A DNA stretch of 10,745 nucleotides from Ruminiclostridium sp. (GCA_017550775.1 JAFZOA010000103.1:1-10745), one strand, 5' to 3'; shown: positions 1-7,823, counted from the first letter of the stretch. The notes: generated from the letters alone by a model not told the origin. Program-made: numbers and translations.

Positions 1-1980
1 GAGGCGAAGCTCTGCCACATGCTCTGGAACTACTCCCCCTGCGTGGCGCAGTCCGTTGACCCGCGCTGGGGAAGGACATACGAATCCTACGGCTCCGACC
101 TCGAAACGATAACAAGGCTCAGCACCGCCTACACGAAAGGTCTTATCGACGGCGGACTTGTCGCCTGCGCAAAGCACTTCTTCGCGGACGGCAACGTCCT
201 CTACGGCACCGGAGAGCGCGACGACACCTTCATGCTCATCGACCGCGGCGACGCACAGCTCTCCGACGACGAGATAAACGAGCTGCTGAAGGTGTATCAG
301 GCGCAGATCGACGCGGGAGTTCAGACCATTATGATAAGCCATTCCTCTCTCAACGGCGTGAAGATGCACGAGAACAAAGAGTACATCATGAAGCTCAAGG
401 ACGAAATGGGATTTAAGGGCTTCATCGCAAGCGACTGGGGCTCCGTCCAGCACATCTCAGGCAGCTCCTTCCGTGAGCAGGTCATCAAGAGCGTGAATGC
501 CGGGATAGATATGCTCATGGAGACCGACCGGTTCGACGAGGTAAGACAGATTATCGTTGAAGCTGTGAGAAGCGGCGAGATATCCGAGGAACGCGTGAAC
601 GACGCAGTCACAAGGATAATAAAGGTCAAGAAGGACGCGGGACTGTTCGATGACCCGCTTCTTACAGACATGAAGACCGAACAGACCGTCACCGGCTCGC
701 CCGAATACCGCAAGGTCGCCGAGAAGCTTGTTGAGGAGAGCCTTGTCCTGCTCAAAAACGAGGGCGATGTTCTCCCGTTTAAGAAAGGCACAAAGGTGTA
801 TATCACAGGCCCCGCCGCCGATAACGGTCAGGCGCAGTGCGGAGGCTGGACTATGGGCTGGAACGGCGCTCCCACCACGGACGTTCCCGGAACGACCACT
901 ATACTTGAAGCCTTTACCGGCTATGCGGAAAGCTACGGTATCGAGGTCATCACCGATAAGAACGAAGCCGCGAACGCCGATGTCGTCCTGCTTTGCGTGG
1001 GCGAGCAGTCCTATGCAGAGTGGAACGGCGACACGGCGGATATGGAGCTTTGCGGCGCGCTCGGACTTTCCGGCAACAAGGCGGCGATAAAGGCTGCAAG
1101 AGAGCTTGGCAAGCCCACCGTTACCTGCATAATCGCGGGCAGGAATGTGATCCTTGACCCGACCGACTATGACGGCTGGGACAGCGTAGTCATGTGCTAT
1201 CTCCCCGGCTCAGAGGGCAAGGGCATATCCGACGTTCTCTGCGGCTGCTCCGACTTCACGGGAAAGCTCCCGAGCCCGTGGTACAGCAGCATTGACCAGA
1301 TAACCACGGACGAATGCTGGCTGGAAAGAGGCTACGGACTGGATTACGGCGAAGGATTTGTGCCGGAAACGGAGACCGAGGCTGTTTCCGATACACAGAC
1401 GGAAGCCGCAGTTGACCCCGCGCTCGAAGGTACGAACTACACGGCGGGACAGTACAAGGACGGAGTTTACGTCAATGAGTACGCGAAGATAAAGCTCAAC
1501 GTTCCCGGCAACTTAAGCTTCATCCCGACCGACCCTTACGAGAAGGAACAGTCGCTTGCGGAGCTTACCGATGAAGCGGAGATAGCATTGGAGAAGGCAA
1601 AGATCACCGACGCGGTGTTCGGGAACCTTACCGAACTTATCGGAGTATATTTCGTCAACACCGATATCGCATACTCCGTTATTTTCCCCGGCGCGGAGGA
1701 AGTCACAGAGGATGATATTCTTGACGCATACAGGGCTTACACAGAAGGTTTTGCCGGGAAACAAGGCATAAGGGTAGATTACAAGGACAGAGAAACGGTC
1801 ACTGTCGGCGGCAGGGAGTATCTGAGGGATGTCGCTTACTATAACGGCAACGAGAGCACCTACGAGGCAATGTGTATCAGAAAGCTTGACGATCAGCTGC
1901 TCTGCTGCATATACTATTCTTCCGGCAACCCCGATAAGACCCCGGAATACTACGATTCACTGTTTGAGGAATTGAAGTGA
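1..1980 (+). CDS. Family 3 glycoside hydrolase (ExoI-type beta-glucosidase/exo-beta-glucanase), 5' partial, with extra C-terminal domain
   Basis: The reading frame is open from the first base, so the gene starts upstream; the ATG at 19 is internal. Comparison with barley ExoI suggests roughly 140 residues, plus any signal peptide, are missing. The GH3 barrel shows DPRWGRTYESYG (from base 58), the substrate-binding KHF triad (172-180) and SDW (430-438), whose Asp (433-435) is the expected nucleophile. The second domain carries VGEQSYAEWNGD (from 997), matching the ExoI motif that supplies the acid/base Glu, then LPGSEGKGISDVL and FTGKLPSPWY, so both catalytic elements are present. GH3 enzymes of this type release glucose from the non-reducing ends of beta-glucans or beta-glucosides. 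No GH3 fibronectin-like domain follows. Instead a Thr/Glu/Ala linker (about 1363-1437) leads to a domain of about 180 residues (1438-1977) containing YKDGVYVNEYAKIKLNVPG, which resembles unnamed domains of clostridial exported proteins. Export is likely but the signal peptide is not visible. Exact substrate is unknown. Confidence 0.92.
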   Translation, partial: EAKLCHMLWNYSPCVAQSVDPRWGRTYESYGSDLETITRLSTAYTKGLIDGGLVACAKHFFADGNVLYGTGERDDTFMLIDRGDAQLSDDEINELLKVYQAQIDAGVQTIMISHSSLNGVKMHENKEYIMKLKDEMGFKGFIASDWGSVQHISGSSFREQVIKSVNAGIDMLMETDRFDEVRQIIVEAVRSGEISEERVNDAVTRIIKVKKDAGLFDDPLLTDMKTEQTVTGSPEYRKVAEKLVEESLVLLKNEGDVLPFKKGTKVYITGPAADNGQAQCGGWTMGWNGAPTTDVPGTTTILEAFTGYAESYGIEVITDKNEAANADVVLLCVGEQSYAEWNGDTADMELCGALGLSGNKAAIKAARELGKPTVTCIIAGRNVILDPTDYDGWDSVVMCYLPGSEGKGISDVLCGCSDFTGKLPSPWYSSIDQITTDECWLERGYGLDYGEGFVPETETEAVSDTQTEAAVDPALEGTNYTAGQYKDGVYVNEYAKIKLNVPGNLSFIPTDPYEKEQSLAELTDEAEIALEKAKITDAVFGNLTELIGVYFVNTDIAYSVIFPGAEEVTEDDILDAYRAYTEGFAGKQGIRVDYKDRETVTVGGREYLRDVAYYNGNESTYEAMCIRKLDDQLLCCIYYSSGNPDKTPEYYDSLFEELK

Positions 1981-2009
1981 CAGTGAGAAAGCAAGCTGTC
2001 AGATAAAAC

Positions 2010-2038
2010 AAAACTGCGCAGAGTTCTGCGCAGTTTTT
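2010..2038. terminator. Bidirectional intrinsic terminator between convergent genes
   Basis: The arms 2010-2021 and 2026-2037 are perfectly complementary over 12 bp (AAAACTGCGCAG / CTGCGCAGTTTT) with a 4-base loop. On the plus strand the stem runs into five T's. On the minus strand it continues as TTTTGTTTT. It lies 29 bases after the stop of the GH3 gene and 3 bases beyond the stop of the convergent minus-strand gene, so it can end both transcripts. Confidence 0.93.
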
Positions 2039-2041
2039 ATG

Positions 2042-5000
2042 TTACTTGCCCTTTACTTTCACGAGATCATTCGCGGTCACGCTCGTCCATTCACCGTCCA
2101 CGAACGCCTTTACCGCATATGTATATTCATATCCGGCTTTCAGACCGGATATGACCGCGGAAAGCTTATTTGTCTCTGCGACGAGCTTGAGCTTGCCGTT
2201 CACGTACTTGTACACGCCGTACTTAGTCGCGCCCTGCACCTTCGCCCATTTGAGCGTTACTTTACCTTTCTGCAACGCAGCCTTGACAACGGGCTTGTAG
2301 TACACCTTCACATTTATCTTGTACGCGTCTTCCTCCGCGAAGACCTTACCACTGCTGTCTGTGGCGCTCACCATGAATTTCGTGGTAACATTATTCTTTA
2401 CGTTCACGGTGTCGATCTTATCCTTCGAGAGCGTTCCGGTTTTTTTGAACTTACCATTATTCTTATCATAGGTGAAAATCGCGTACTTACCGCCGGTGGA
2501 AACATAGTACTTTCCGTTTGTACCGAGTATCACCTCAGCATTTGTAACATTGCCGAGGTTGACAACGGGAACATACTTCCCGTCAACCTGAACGCTAAGC
2601 TGATATCCGCTCGCTTCGGGCATTTTGTCCCAGCTCAGATCCATTCCGTTGTGATCGTTCTGTACTCCTGTGATAGTTTTCTTATCGACCGTTGTTTCGG
2701 GTACCTCGACCGGTACGGGAGTTGTTTCTCCTGCTATTGCTGTGGACGTGTTGTTTTTTCCGGTATCCTGCGGAATTATTATCAGTTCCGCAATGGGGAC
2801 ATAGATAGCGCTGATCTCAAGATTACCCGATGGCATTGCACTGGGGATTATCATATCCCAGCCTGAAAATACGCTGTCCTCCTTCTTCGGAGGATCGGGA
2901 ACCGTTATCGGCGCGTCGTAATCCAATGCGGAAGCAGATATGACCGTATTACCGTCCATGAATTTTATCGTGTACTGCTTGATCTTCCACGTTGCCTTGA
3001 TCGTGATATTCTTCGCGGGTATTGTCGCGGGGATCTCCTGATCCCAGCCGATAAAAGTATATCCTCTCTTTGTCGGAGCTTCCGGAGCTGTAACTGCCGA
3101 ACCCGCCAATCCGGTTATCGGTGCGATATCTGAACCGCCGTCGGTGTCAAATATTATCGTGTACTTTTCAGGGTCCGTCTTTACTACCGTTACTAAGCAC
3201 TCCGCATACAAACCGCCCGCTGTCGCGATGATCCTCGCCGTACCTTCACTCGACGCATACAATAATCCCTCAGCAACCAATACAACATCATCGTTATCGC
3301 AAGTCCATGTCACATTAACGGGATACCCGAGCCAGTCTCTTGCGGTCGCACTGATATAACTCGATTCTCCCTCTCTGAGAGTAATTTCGGTCGGGTCGAG
3401 TTCAAGATAAACAGCTGTTGCCGGAGCAGGCACGGGTTCGGGCTCGGGCGGAATGGGTGCGACCTTCTTCTGCCATACAGCCGTAGCGGTTATATCTCCC
3501 GTCAGTTCGATCGCCGCATTAAGGCCGTAGGTCTCATTCCCTATTTTCCAGTATTTAAGCGTATAGTCCGGCTTAACGATCCAACCGTCAGGAACCGTAT
3601 TCAGGAGATTATACGCCGCGCCTTCGCTCGTATCAACAAATTCGTCACCTACCGCGCCTGTACCGGGCTTGTATGTGACTTTGTAGGTGATTATTTCAAA
3701 CAAAGCGATAAGGCTCTCCAAGCCTTCTATATCCTCTGCTCCGACCGTGTAGGTGTTATTACTTGTGGATTCCGAACTGCCACCCGTGTAAGAGGCAATC
3801 CACGATACGAACTTATAATCATCCCCGGCTGTTGCGGTATAGGTATAGCCTTCATCCGGGTCGCCGGTAACTTCTACCGTTCCGGCTCCCTCAGGAGAAA
3901 CAGTGTAAGGGGGATATGCTACCCAGACAGCCGTGAAAGTTGAATCTTCCTCGATAGTTACTTCCTCGCCGAGATCGAAGGTTTCATCACCGTTAGTCCA
4001 GCCGTAGAATAAATATCCGTCATCAACGACCCAACCGTCCGGGAGCGAACTCAGGAGCTCATACGATGTTTCCACGGTCTTGTCTTCATAGGAGTCGCCT
4101 GTCGCGTTTTCGCCGTGCTCGTATGTAACGGAGTATGCCTCCCTGAAATGCGCCTTCTTGTATGTGTCGGAGAGGGTCTGCCCCGTGGTGCTTGTCTCAA
4201 CAGCCGTCTTGCCCTCGGTACCTTCCGGGTCTGTCCAGGCGGTGCCGGGAACAGCGTTCTTTAATGTGCCGGAGACAGCTTTAGTGTTGCCGGTCGCGGT
4301 AACTTCATCACCGTTGATAGTTACAGTGCCTTTGGCAAAGATACCTGTATCACCTCTGGCGATCACTGTACCGCTGTTGACCGTCAGATCGCCGTTATAT
4401 GCACAGATGCCGTATGTCTCTCCTGCGGCGTATATATCGGCATTGCTGACAGTCAATGAGGAAGTGCCGACAATTCCGAACAGTTTCCCGGTCGTCTCTA
4501 TGTTACCGCCGTTGATAACTACAGCTGAAGCATTGTTAGCTAAGATACCGCAGTAATTATTTCCGGTCGCGCTTATATTTCCGCCGTTGATAGTTACGGT
4601 ATATCCATCTGTACCGATACCTATATTATCTCCGACAATATTAAGATTTCCGCCATTGACAGTTACATTTCCGTATATATTGTTGATACCGTTGGTACCT
4701 GTCGCGTTGATATTTCCTCCGTTTATCGTTATGTTTCCGCCGGCATAAATTGCATTATAACCGTCATAATCACTTACATCGACAGTCAGAGTACCCATTT
4801 CATCGCCTGTGCTCTGAGAGTAAATATTAAGATCGCCAAAATTATATGCGTCAAAACCACCCAAAGTCAGAGTTGCACCGTCACAGAGGATAATATTCAA
4901 AGGACCCACAAGACATAAGCCGCCCCGGACCTCAACATCACCTTCAACAACGACCCAGCCTGATGCTTCCACACTGCCCTCGGTGCTCTTGAGAATGTTA

Positions 5001-5755
5001 TAGCTGTCTGCTGTCTGCTCAGCGAGCTTTTCGCCGTCCCATGCCAGATAGGGGACGGGGTCGGGTGCAAGCGAAAACGTCCTGTCTTCGGGATCAAATA
5101 TCACCTTGCTCAGATCGAGCTGTAATGCGGGACGGATACTGTTGGAATATTGCGACACCACGGAACCATAAGCGCTTACATTGCCGGTCGTGCCCTGCAC
5201 GACCGCTGCTTTATTCGCTTCTTCACCCGGCGAGCATAACCACCATAAAGCACTAAACTTTCTCAGATCTGCCGGAAGGGCTGATGCCTCGGCTGTGCTT
5301 AAGAGGTAAAGCTTGACGTTATTAACAGTATCATACGTTTCACTGCTTTGATATCCATTGACAGTAAAAGAAACTGTCTTTATCGCGTCAGCCACACCTG
5401 CGAAGTCTTCGTTTTCCGCAGTTAAGCTGTCAACAATCGTTTTCACATCGGACGAGCTGTAATAATTGCCGTCGGTATCATCATCGTTAAACTTTGACGA
5501 ACCGAGCGAGTCTTTTGAAAGCAGTGTAACAGCACCGGCATCAACAGCCGTGGAGTTATCCGCTATGATGTACCAGTCACAGCCGTTAAACCTGACTACC
5601 TTGTCCGGGAGTGTGTCCTCGGTATCGCTCCCGACGACCAGGTAATCGCCGTATGCCGTGTCCGCGCCTGCCGTGAAACTTATTCCCGCTATACACGAAA
5701 CTATCATGCACAGTGACAGAAATACACTTAAAAACCGGGTTTTCGTCGTTTTCAT
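2042..5755 (-). CDS. Large secreted multi-domain surface protein (DUF6273-like head, beta-helix, InlB-type repeats, Ig-like and Fn3-like domains)
   Basis: This is a 1237-residue protein starting at the ATG at 5755. The frame opens further to 5887, but that stretch holds the promoter, while 5755 has an AGGA site and begins a signal peptide (MKTTK, hydrophobic to about residue 27, cleavage near AGA/DTA). Domains in order are: about 35-228, a DUF6273-like module with WWLCSPG (171-177) and SIRPALQLDL; about 290-490, a beta-helix of short coils with the recurring motif VTINGGNIxATG; about 541-612 and 690-761, two similar InlB/Flg_new-type repeats flanking a divergent InlB-type module (about 613-689); a Pro/Glu linker (769-779); a Big_2 Ig-like domain (about 780-858); two more Flg_new-type repeats (about 864-923 and 928-985); and two Fn3-like domains (about 1022-1152 and 1155-1233). 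No LPXTG motif, dockerin or membrane anchor is visible at the C-terminus (LVKVKGK). The role is inferred to be extracellular binding or adhesion; no catalytic residues are recognised. Confidence 0.9.
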   Translation of the reverse strand: MKTTKTRFLSVFLSLCMIVSCIAGISFTAGADTAYGDYLVVGSDTEDTLPDKVVRFNGCDWYIIADNSTAVDAGAVTLLSKDSLGSSKFNDDDTDGNYYSSSDVKTIVDSLTAENEDFAGVADAIKTVSFTVNGYQSSETYDTVNNVKLYLLSTAEASALPADLRKFSALWWLCSPGEEANKAAVVQGTTGNVSAYGSVVSQYSNSIRPALQLDLSKVIFDPEDRTFSLAPDPVPYLAWDGEKLAEQTADSYNILKSTEGSVEASGWVVVEGDVEVRGGLCLVGPLNIILCDGATLTLGGFDAYNFGDLNIYSQSTGDEMGTLTVDVSDYDGYNAIYAGGNITINGGNINATGTNGINNIYGNVTVNGGNLNIVGDNIGIGTDGYTVTINGGNISATGNNYCGILANNASAVVINGGNIETTGKLFGIVGTSSLTVSNADIYAAGETYGICAYNGDLTVNSGTVIARGDTGIFAKGTVTINGDEVTATGNTKAVSGTLKNAVPGTAWTDPEGTEGKTAVETSTTGQTLSDTYKKAHFREAYSVTYEHGENATGDSYEDKTVETSYELLSSLPDGWVVDDGYLFYGWTNGDETFDLGEEVTIEEDSTFTAVWVAYPPYTVSPEGAGTVEVTGDPDEGYTYTATAGDDYKFVSWIASYTGGSSESTSNNTYTVGAEDIEGLESLIALFEIITYKVTYKPGTGAVGDEFVDTSEGAAYNLLNTVPDGWIVKPDYTLKYWKIGNETYGLNAAIELTGDITATAVWQKKVAPIPPEPEPVPAPATAVYLELDPTEITLREGESSYISATARDWLGYPVNVTWTCDNDDVVLVAEGLLYASSEGTARIIATAGGLYAECLVTVVKTDPEKYTIIFDTDGGSDIAPITGLAGSAVTAPEAPTKRGYTFIGWDQEIPATIPAKNITIKATWKIKQYTIKFMDGNTVISASALDYDAPITVPDPPKKEDSVFSGWDMIIPSAMPSGNLEISAIYVPIAELIIIPQDTGKNNTSTAIAGETTPVPVEVPETTVDKKTITGVQNDHNGMDLSWDKMPEASGYQLSVQVDGKYVPVVNLGNVTNAEVILGTNGKYYVSTGGKYAIFTYDKNNGKFKKTGTLSKDKIDTVNVKNNVTTKFMVSATDSSGKVFAEEDAYKINVKVYYKPVVKAALQKGKVTLKWAKVQGATKYGVYKYVNGKLKLVAETNKLSAVISGLKAGYEYTYAVKAFVDGEWTSVTANDLVKVKGK
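4286..4732 (-). repeat. Seven beta-helix coils of 21-25 residues
   Basis: Within the large minus-strand gene, residues 342-490 contain seven related units starting at residues 342, 364, 387, 412, 434, 457 and 478. The core is ITINGGNINATG and degrades towards LTVNSGTVIARG. The spacing of 22, 23, 25, 22, 23 and 21 residues is what right-handed parallel beta-helices show, as in pectate-lyase-like folds and the Cthe_2159 type of carbohydrate-binding protein. One or two weaker coils (LTVDVSD at 323, LTLGGFD at 296) probably precede them. The repeats are visible in the DNA but are diverged at the base level, so slippage is unlikely today. Confidence 0.75.
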
Positions 5756-5763
5756 TTCATTTA

Positions 5764-5769
5764 TCCTTT
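5764..5769 (-). promoter_or_regulatory. Ribosome binding site deciding the start at 5755
   Basis: On the minus strand the bases read GGGAAAGGATAAATGAA immediately before the ATG. AAAGGA lies 8 bases upstream of the start at 5755. This supports the shorter start over the in-frame ATG at 5887. Confidence 0.8.
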
Positions 5770-5798
5770 CCCAAACATCGCTTTCCGCACCCGTCGGG

Positions 5799-5812
5799 AT
5801 ACGAAAACGTAT
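5799..5812. promoter_or_regulatory. Possible operator: 14-bp dyad in the leader of the surface-protein gene
   Basis: ATACGAAAACGTAT has two 5-base arms (ATACG / CGTAT) around AAAA. It lies about 15-28 bases downstream of the predicted transcription start. Its placement suits a repressor site, but the arms are short and no regulator gene is adjacent, so the assignment is tentative. It could also form a weak 5-bp hairpin in the mRNA leader. Confidence 0.35.
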
Positions 5813-5833
5813 GCAAAATACTACATTATCGTT

Positions 5834-5862
5834 ATTATACACCTTTTTTCGATAAAAGTCAA
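5834..5862 (-). promoter_or_regulatory. Sigma-A promoter of the large surface-protein gene
   Basis: On the minus strand, TTGACT (5862-5857) is followed after exactly 17 bases by TATAAT (5839-5834). Transcription should start near 5827, giving a leader of about 72 bases before the ATG at 5755. The flanking DNA is AT-rich, with a possible UP-like stretch upstream (5863-5887). Confidence 0.88.
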
Positions 5863-5908
5863 TTTTCAATCTATAATTTTTCACCAAAAAGCCTTACAAA
5901 ATGCACTA

Positions 5909-6055
5909 TCAGGTAAAGATCACCGGTGCGCAAAGCAATGCTTTTCCGACGGTTCCGCTGCCGCCGTATTCATAAGCTCCGCCTATGAAGCAGGCACCGA
6001 TAGCGTCCATTTCATAGGAGCTTCCCGTATACAGGAACGCAGCGTCAATACTTAA
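5909..6055 (-). pseudogene. Coding-like C-terminal remnant of an unidentified gene
   Basis: On the minus strand this stretch reads as 48 codons ending in TGA. It includes YTGSSYEMDAIGACFIGG and YEYGGSGTVGKALLCAPV. The amino-acid pattern looks like a real protein tail, and codon choice, rich in G or C at third positions, matches the neighbouring genes. There is no start codon with a ribosome site. Going upstream the frame passes into a hairpin (6060-6090) and meets a stop at 6116-6118. The most likely reading is the 3' end of a gene whose body was deleted or replaced. I do not recognise the family. Chance resemblance remains possible at this length. Confidence 0.45.
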
Positions 6056-6059
6056 CGTA

Positions 6060-6090
6060 CAAAAGCACGACAGTGCATGCCGTGCTTTTG
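6060..6090. terminator. Orphan terminator-like hairpin
   Basis: CAAAAGCACG (6060-6069) and CGTGCTTTTG (6081-6090) pair perfectly over 10 bp around an 11-base loop. The A-tract on the left and T-tract on the right, with a GC-rich inner stem, resemble a bidirectional intrinsic terminator. No intact gene ends at it on either strand. It directly abuts the coding-like remnant at 5909-6055. The loop is longer than typical, so an insertion footprint or a regulatory hairpin is an alternative. Confidence 0.45.
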
Positions 6091-6180
6091 ATGCGCTTTT
6101 TCGGTTATTGGTTATTTATGGCATCGTATATTGTGTCAGGAGTGGTTCGGCCCACATCTGCACAAAAGCCTCAAAAGCAC

Positions 6181-6209
6181 TTGAAAATATTTATGCAATA
6201 TGCTATAAT
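6181..6209 (+). promoter_or_regulatory. Sigma-A promoter of the diguanylate cyclase gene
   Basis: TTGAAA (6181-6186) is followed after 17 bases by TATAAT (6204-6209). The bases TGC just before the -10 element make an extended -10. Transcription should begin near 6216, giving a leader of about 40 bases. A strong ribosome site, GGGAGGA (6244-6250), sits 6 bases before the ATG at 6257. Confidence 0.85.
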
Positions 6210-6256
6210 ATAGCTATCTGAAACGAAAGAAATACTCAGAAACGGGAGGATCAATT

Positions 6257-7687
6257 ATGGATTTTCAGTCATGGATAACCAATATCGAGGGACTGTCGGG
6301 CATCTACTCGTTCGATATCCTGCCGGACGGCAGTTTCAGCGAGATACGGCTCATGGGCGTGAACAAGCAGAATGAGGGGATAGTGACCAGAAGGCCGGAT
6401 GCCCCGGAGTTTTATCCCGGCATACCTTATCGTGAGTACTGGTGCGATATAAACTTTGAGAACTTCGTTTACAAGTGCGGAAGCACCAACCAGCCCCTTT
6501 ATTCCTATGTAAACGCGCACGGTTACTGGCTCAAAGGCTTTTATATCCCGATAACGGAGCCCGGTACAGTCTCCGCTTATGTCAATGCACAGGTCGAACC
6601 CGGTAAGAAAAGAACTGTCAACTGCCTCTATATCCTGACTTATTCTCCGGTCGTGGAGTCCGACTCAATGTCTCAGCACGATTCGGATATCTCGTCTGCC
6701 GTTATGAACATCACTATTAAACTGCACGAGACTCCGGATTTTCACAAGGCTATGTCGGCTACAATGGCGGAGATCAAAAAGATATGTCAGGCGGAGAACT
6801 GCTCTCTTTATACAGTAGATGTCAGCAATCAGCACTGCAATTTCATAAACGACAATGGTGTTCAGAGCGAATATCTGAAAAGCTTTGCTTCCGAGATGGG
6901 ACGCACCCCCTTCGAGGTCGCTATGGCATGGGAAAAGGATCTCGCCGACAGCGACTGTCTCCTGCTCGATGATCTTTCGGTCGTAGAAGAGCGCGATCCC
7001 GTCTGGTACAGGTCTTTGTGCAGCAACAACATCAGGAATATCATCCTGTATGCCGTGCGCTTCAATCAGACACTTGTAGGCTTTATATGGGCGGCGAACT
7101 TCGATGTATCGAAGATGATGAAGATAAAGGAGATCCTTGAACTCACAACATTCCTCATAGCCGCTGTAATAGCCAATCATCAGCTTATTTCAAGGCTCGA
7201 AATAATGAGCACCATTGACGGACTTACACAGGTTTTCAGCCGCAACGCCATGAACGAGCGCGTGGATAAACTTGTTTCGGGTGAAGCCGCGCTTCCGGAT
7301 ACTATGGGCATTGTCTTTGCCGATCTGAACGGACTAAAAACCGTGAACGATGTCGAGGGTCATGATGCCGGAGACAGGCTTCTGTCAAGAGCGTCGTCGA
7401 TTCTTAAGATCGCATTCGGAGACCACGAGATATACCGCGCCGGCGGTGATGAATTCGTTGTGCTGTGTCCCGGTATCACCGGAGAAAAGCTGGAGCAGAA
7501 TGTAAAACAGCTTCGCAGCATCATGGAAAGCACTCCCGATGTAAGCTTTGCGACAGGAACGGAGTATGTTACCGGGAAATATGACATCTGCAAGGCAATG
7601 CGCGCCGCAGATGAGCGTATGTACAAAGACAAGGAAGACTATTATCGCAATCATCCCGACAAAGACAGACGCAAGCGCAGCAGATGA
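6257..7687 (+). CDS. Cytoplasmic diguanylate cyclase: unnamed N-terminal domain, GAF-like domain, GGDEF
   Basis: The 476-residue protein should condense two GTP into the second messenger c-di-GMP. The GGDEF domain spans about 315-462. It begins with TIDGLTQVFSRNAM (the D-x-LT...NR signature), then FADLNGLKTVNDVEGHDAGD, the intact active-site GGDEF at 396-400, and ends with AADERMYKDKEDYY. D356 and D398 match the metal ligands. N364 and D373 match PleD N335 and D344, which read the guanine base, so GTP specificity is expected. The position of the RxxD inhibitory site before GGDEF reads FGDH, so product feedback through the I-site is absent. Residues about 155-310 look like a GAF-type sensor (HKAMSATMAEIKKICQAENCSLY). 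Residues 1-135 form a domain I cannot name. No signal peptide or membrane helix is seen, so it senses a cytosolic cue. The C-terminus is very basic (DKDRRKRSR). The gene has its own promoter and ribosome site. Confidence 0.93.
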   Translation: MDFQSWITNIEGLSGIYSFDILPDGSFSEIRLMGVNKQNEGIVTRRPDAPEFYPGIPYREYWCDINFENFVYKCGSTNQPLYSYVNAHGYWLKGFYIPITEPGTVSAYVNAQVEPGKKRTVNCLYILTYSPVVESDSMSQHDSDISSAVMNITIKLHETPDFHKAMSATMAEIKKICQAENCSLYTVDVSNQHCNFINDNGVQSEYLKSFASEMGRTPFEVAMAWEKDLADSDCLLLDDLSVVEERDPVWYRSLCSNNIRNIILYAVRFNQTLVGFIWAANFDVSKMMKIKEILELTTFLIAAVIANHQLISRLEIMSTIDGLTQVFSRNAMNERVDKLVSGEAALPDTMGIVFADLNGLKTVNDVEGHDAGDRLLSRASSILKIAFGDHEIYRAGGDEFVVLCPGITGEKLEQNVKQLRSIMESTPDVSFATGTEYVTGKYDICKAMRAADERMYKDKEDYYRNHPDKDRRKRSR

Positions 7688-7810
7688 TAATGTGATTTCT
7701 CTTGTTTTGGCTTTATAGAGCGGTATTTGTAAATTTATATTACGATACGATCGGCGGCGGCACCGATAAAATAAAACTGTATTACAGGACGGAAACTGAC
7801 CCGTCTGCGG

Positions 7811-7816
7811 AAAGGA
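7811..7816 (+). promoter_or_regulatory. Ribosome binding site deciding the start at 7824
   Basis: AAAGGA ends 7 bases before the ATG at 7824. An in-frame ATG at 7818 lies only 1 base from the same site, which is too close, so 7824 (MKNKQIKL) is preferred over MEMKNK. Confidence 0.75.
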
Positions 7817-7823
7817 AATGGAA

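Larger units (their letters stand above)
5756..6256. other. Divergent intergenic region of about 500 bp
   Basis: This gap between two divergently transcribed genes holds, in order, the minus-gene ribosome site, dyad and promoter (to 5862), the gene remnant (5909-6055), the orphan hairpin (6060-6090) and the cyclase promoter (6181-6209). In 6091-6180 I see no gene, RNA or clear regulatory structure. Confidence 0.7.

Noticed and set aside
321..806. A 161-codon minus-strand open frame within the GH3 gene
   Set aside because: It is opposite the conserved GH3 catalytic region, is low in complexity (Ser/Thr/Leu-rich) and has no ribosome site.
2039..2866. A 275-codon plus-strand open frame opposite the surface-protein gene
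   Set aside because: It is antisense to the Fn3-like region, has no ribosome site, and its product resembles no protein. It arises from the codon bias of the real gene.
4286..4732. Regular repeats resembling a CRISPR or tandem array
   Set aside because: The units are imperfect, the period varies by whole codons, and they encode beta-helix coils in an intact gene.
5756..5887. An N-terminal extension of the surface protein starting at the ATG at 5887
   Set aside because: It would place the promoter inside the coding region and put 44 non-signal residues before a good signal peptide that has its own ribosome site.
7785..7807. Small dyad (GACGG / CCGTC) before the LRR gene's ribosome site, considered as a riboswitch or attenuator
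   Set aside because: Only a 5-bp core pairs, there is no T-tract, and no known riboswitch core is recognisable.
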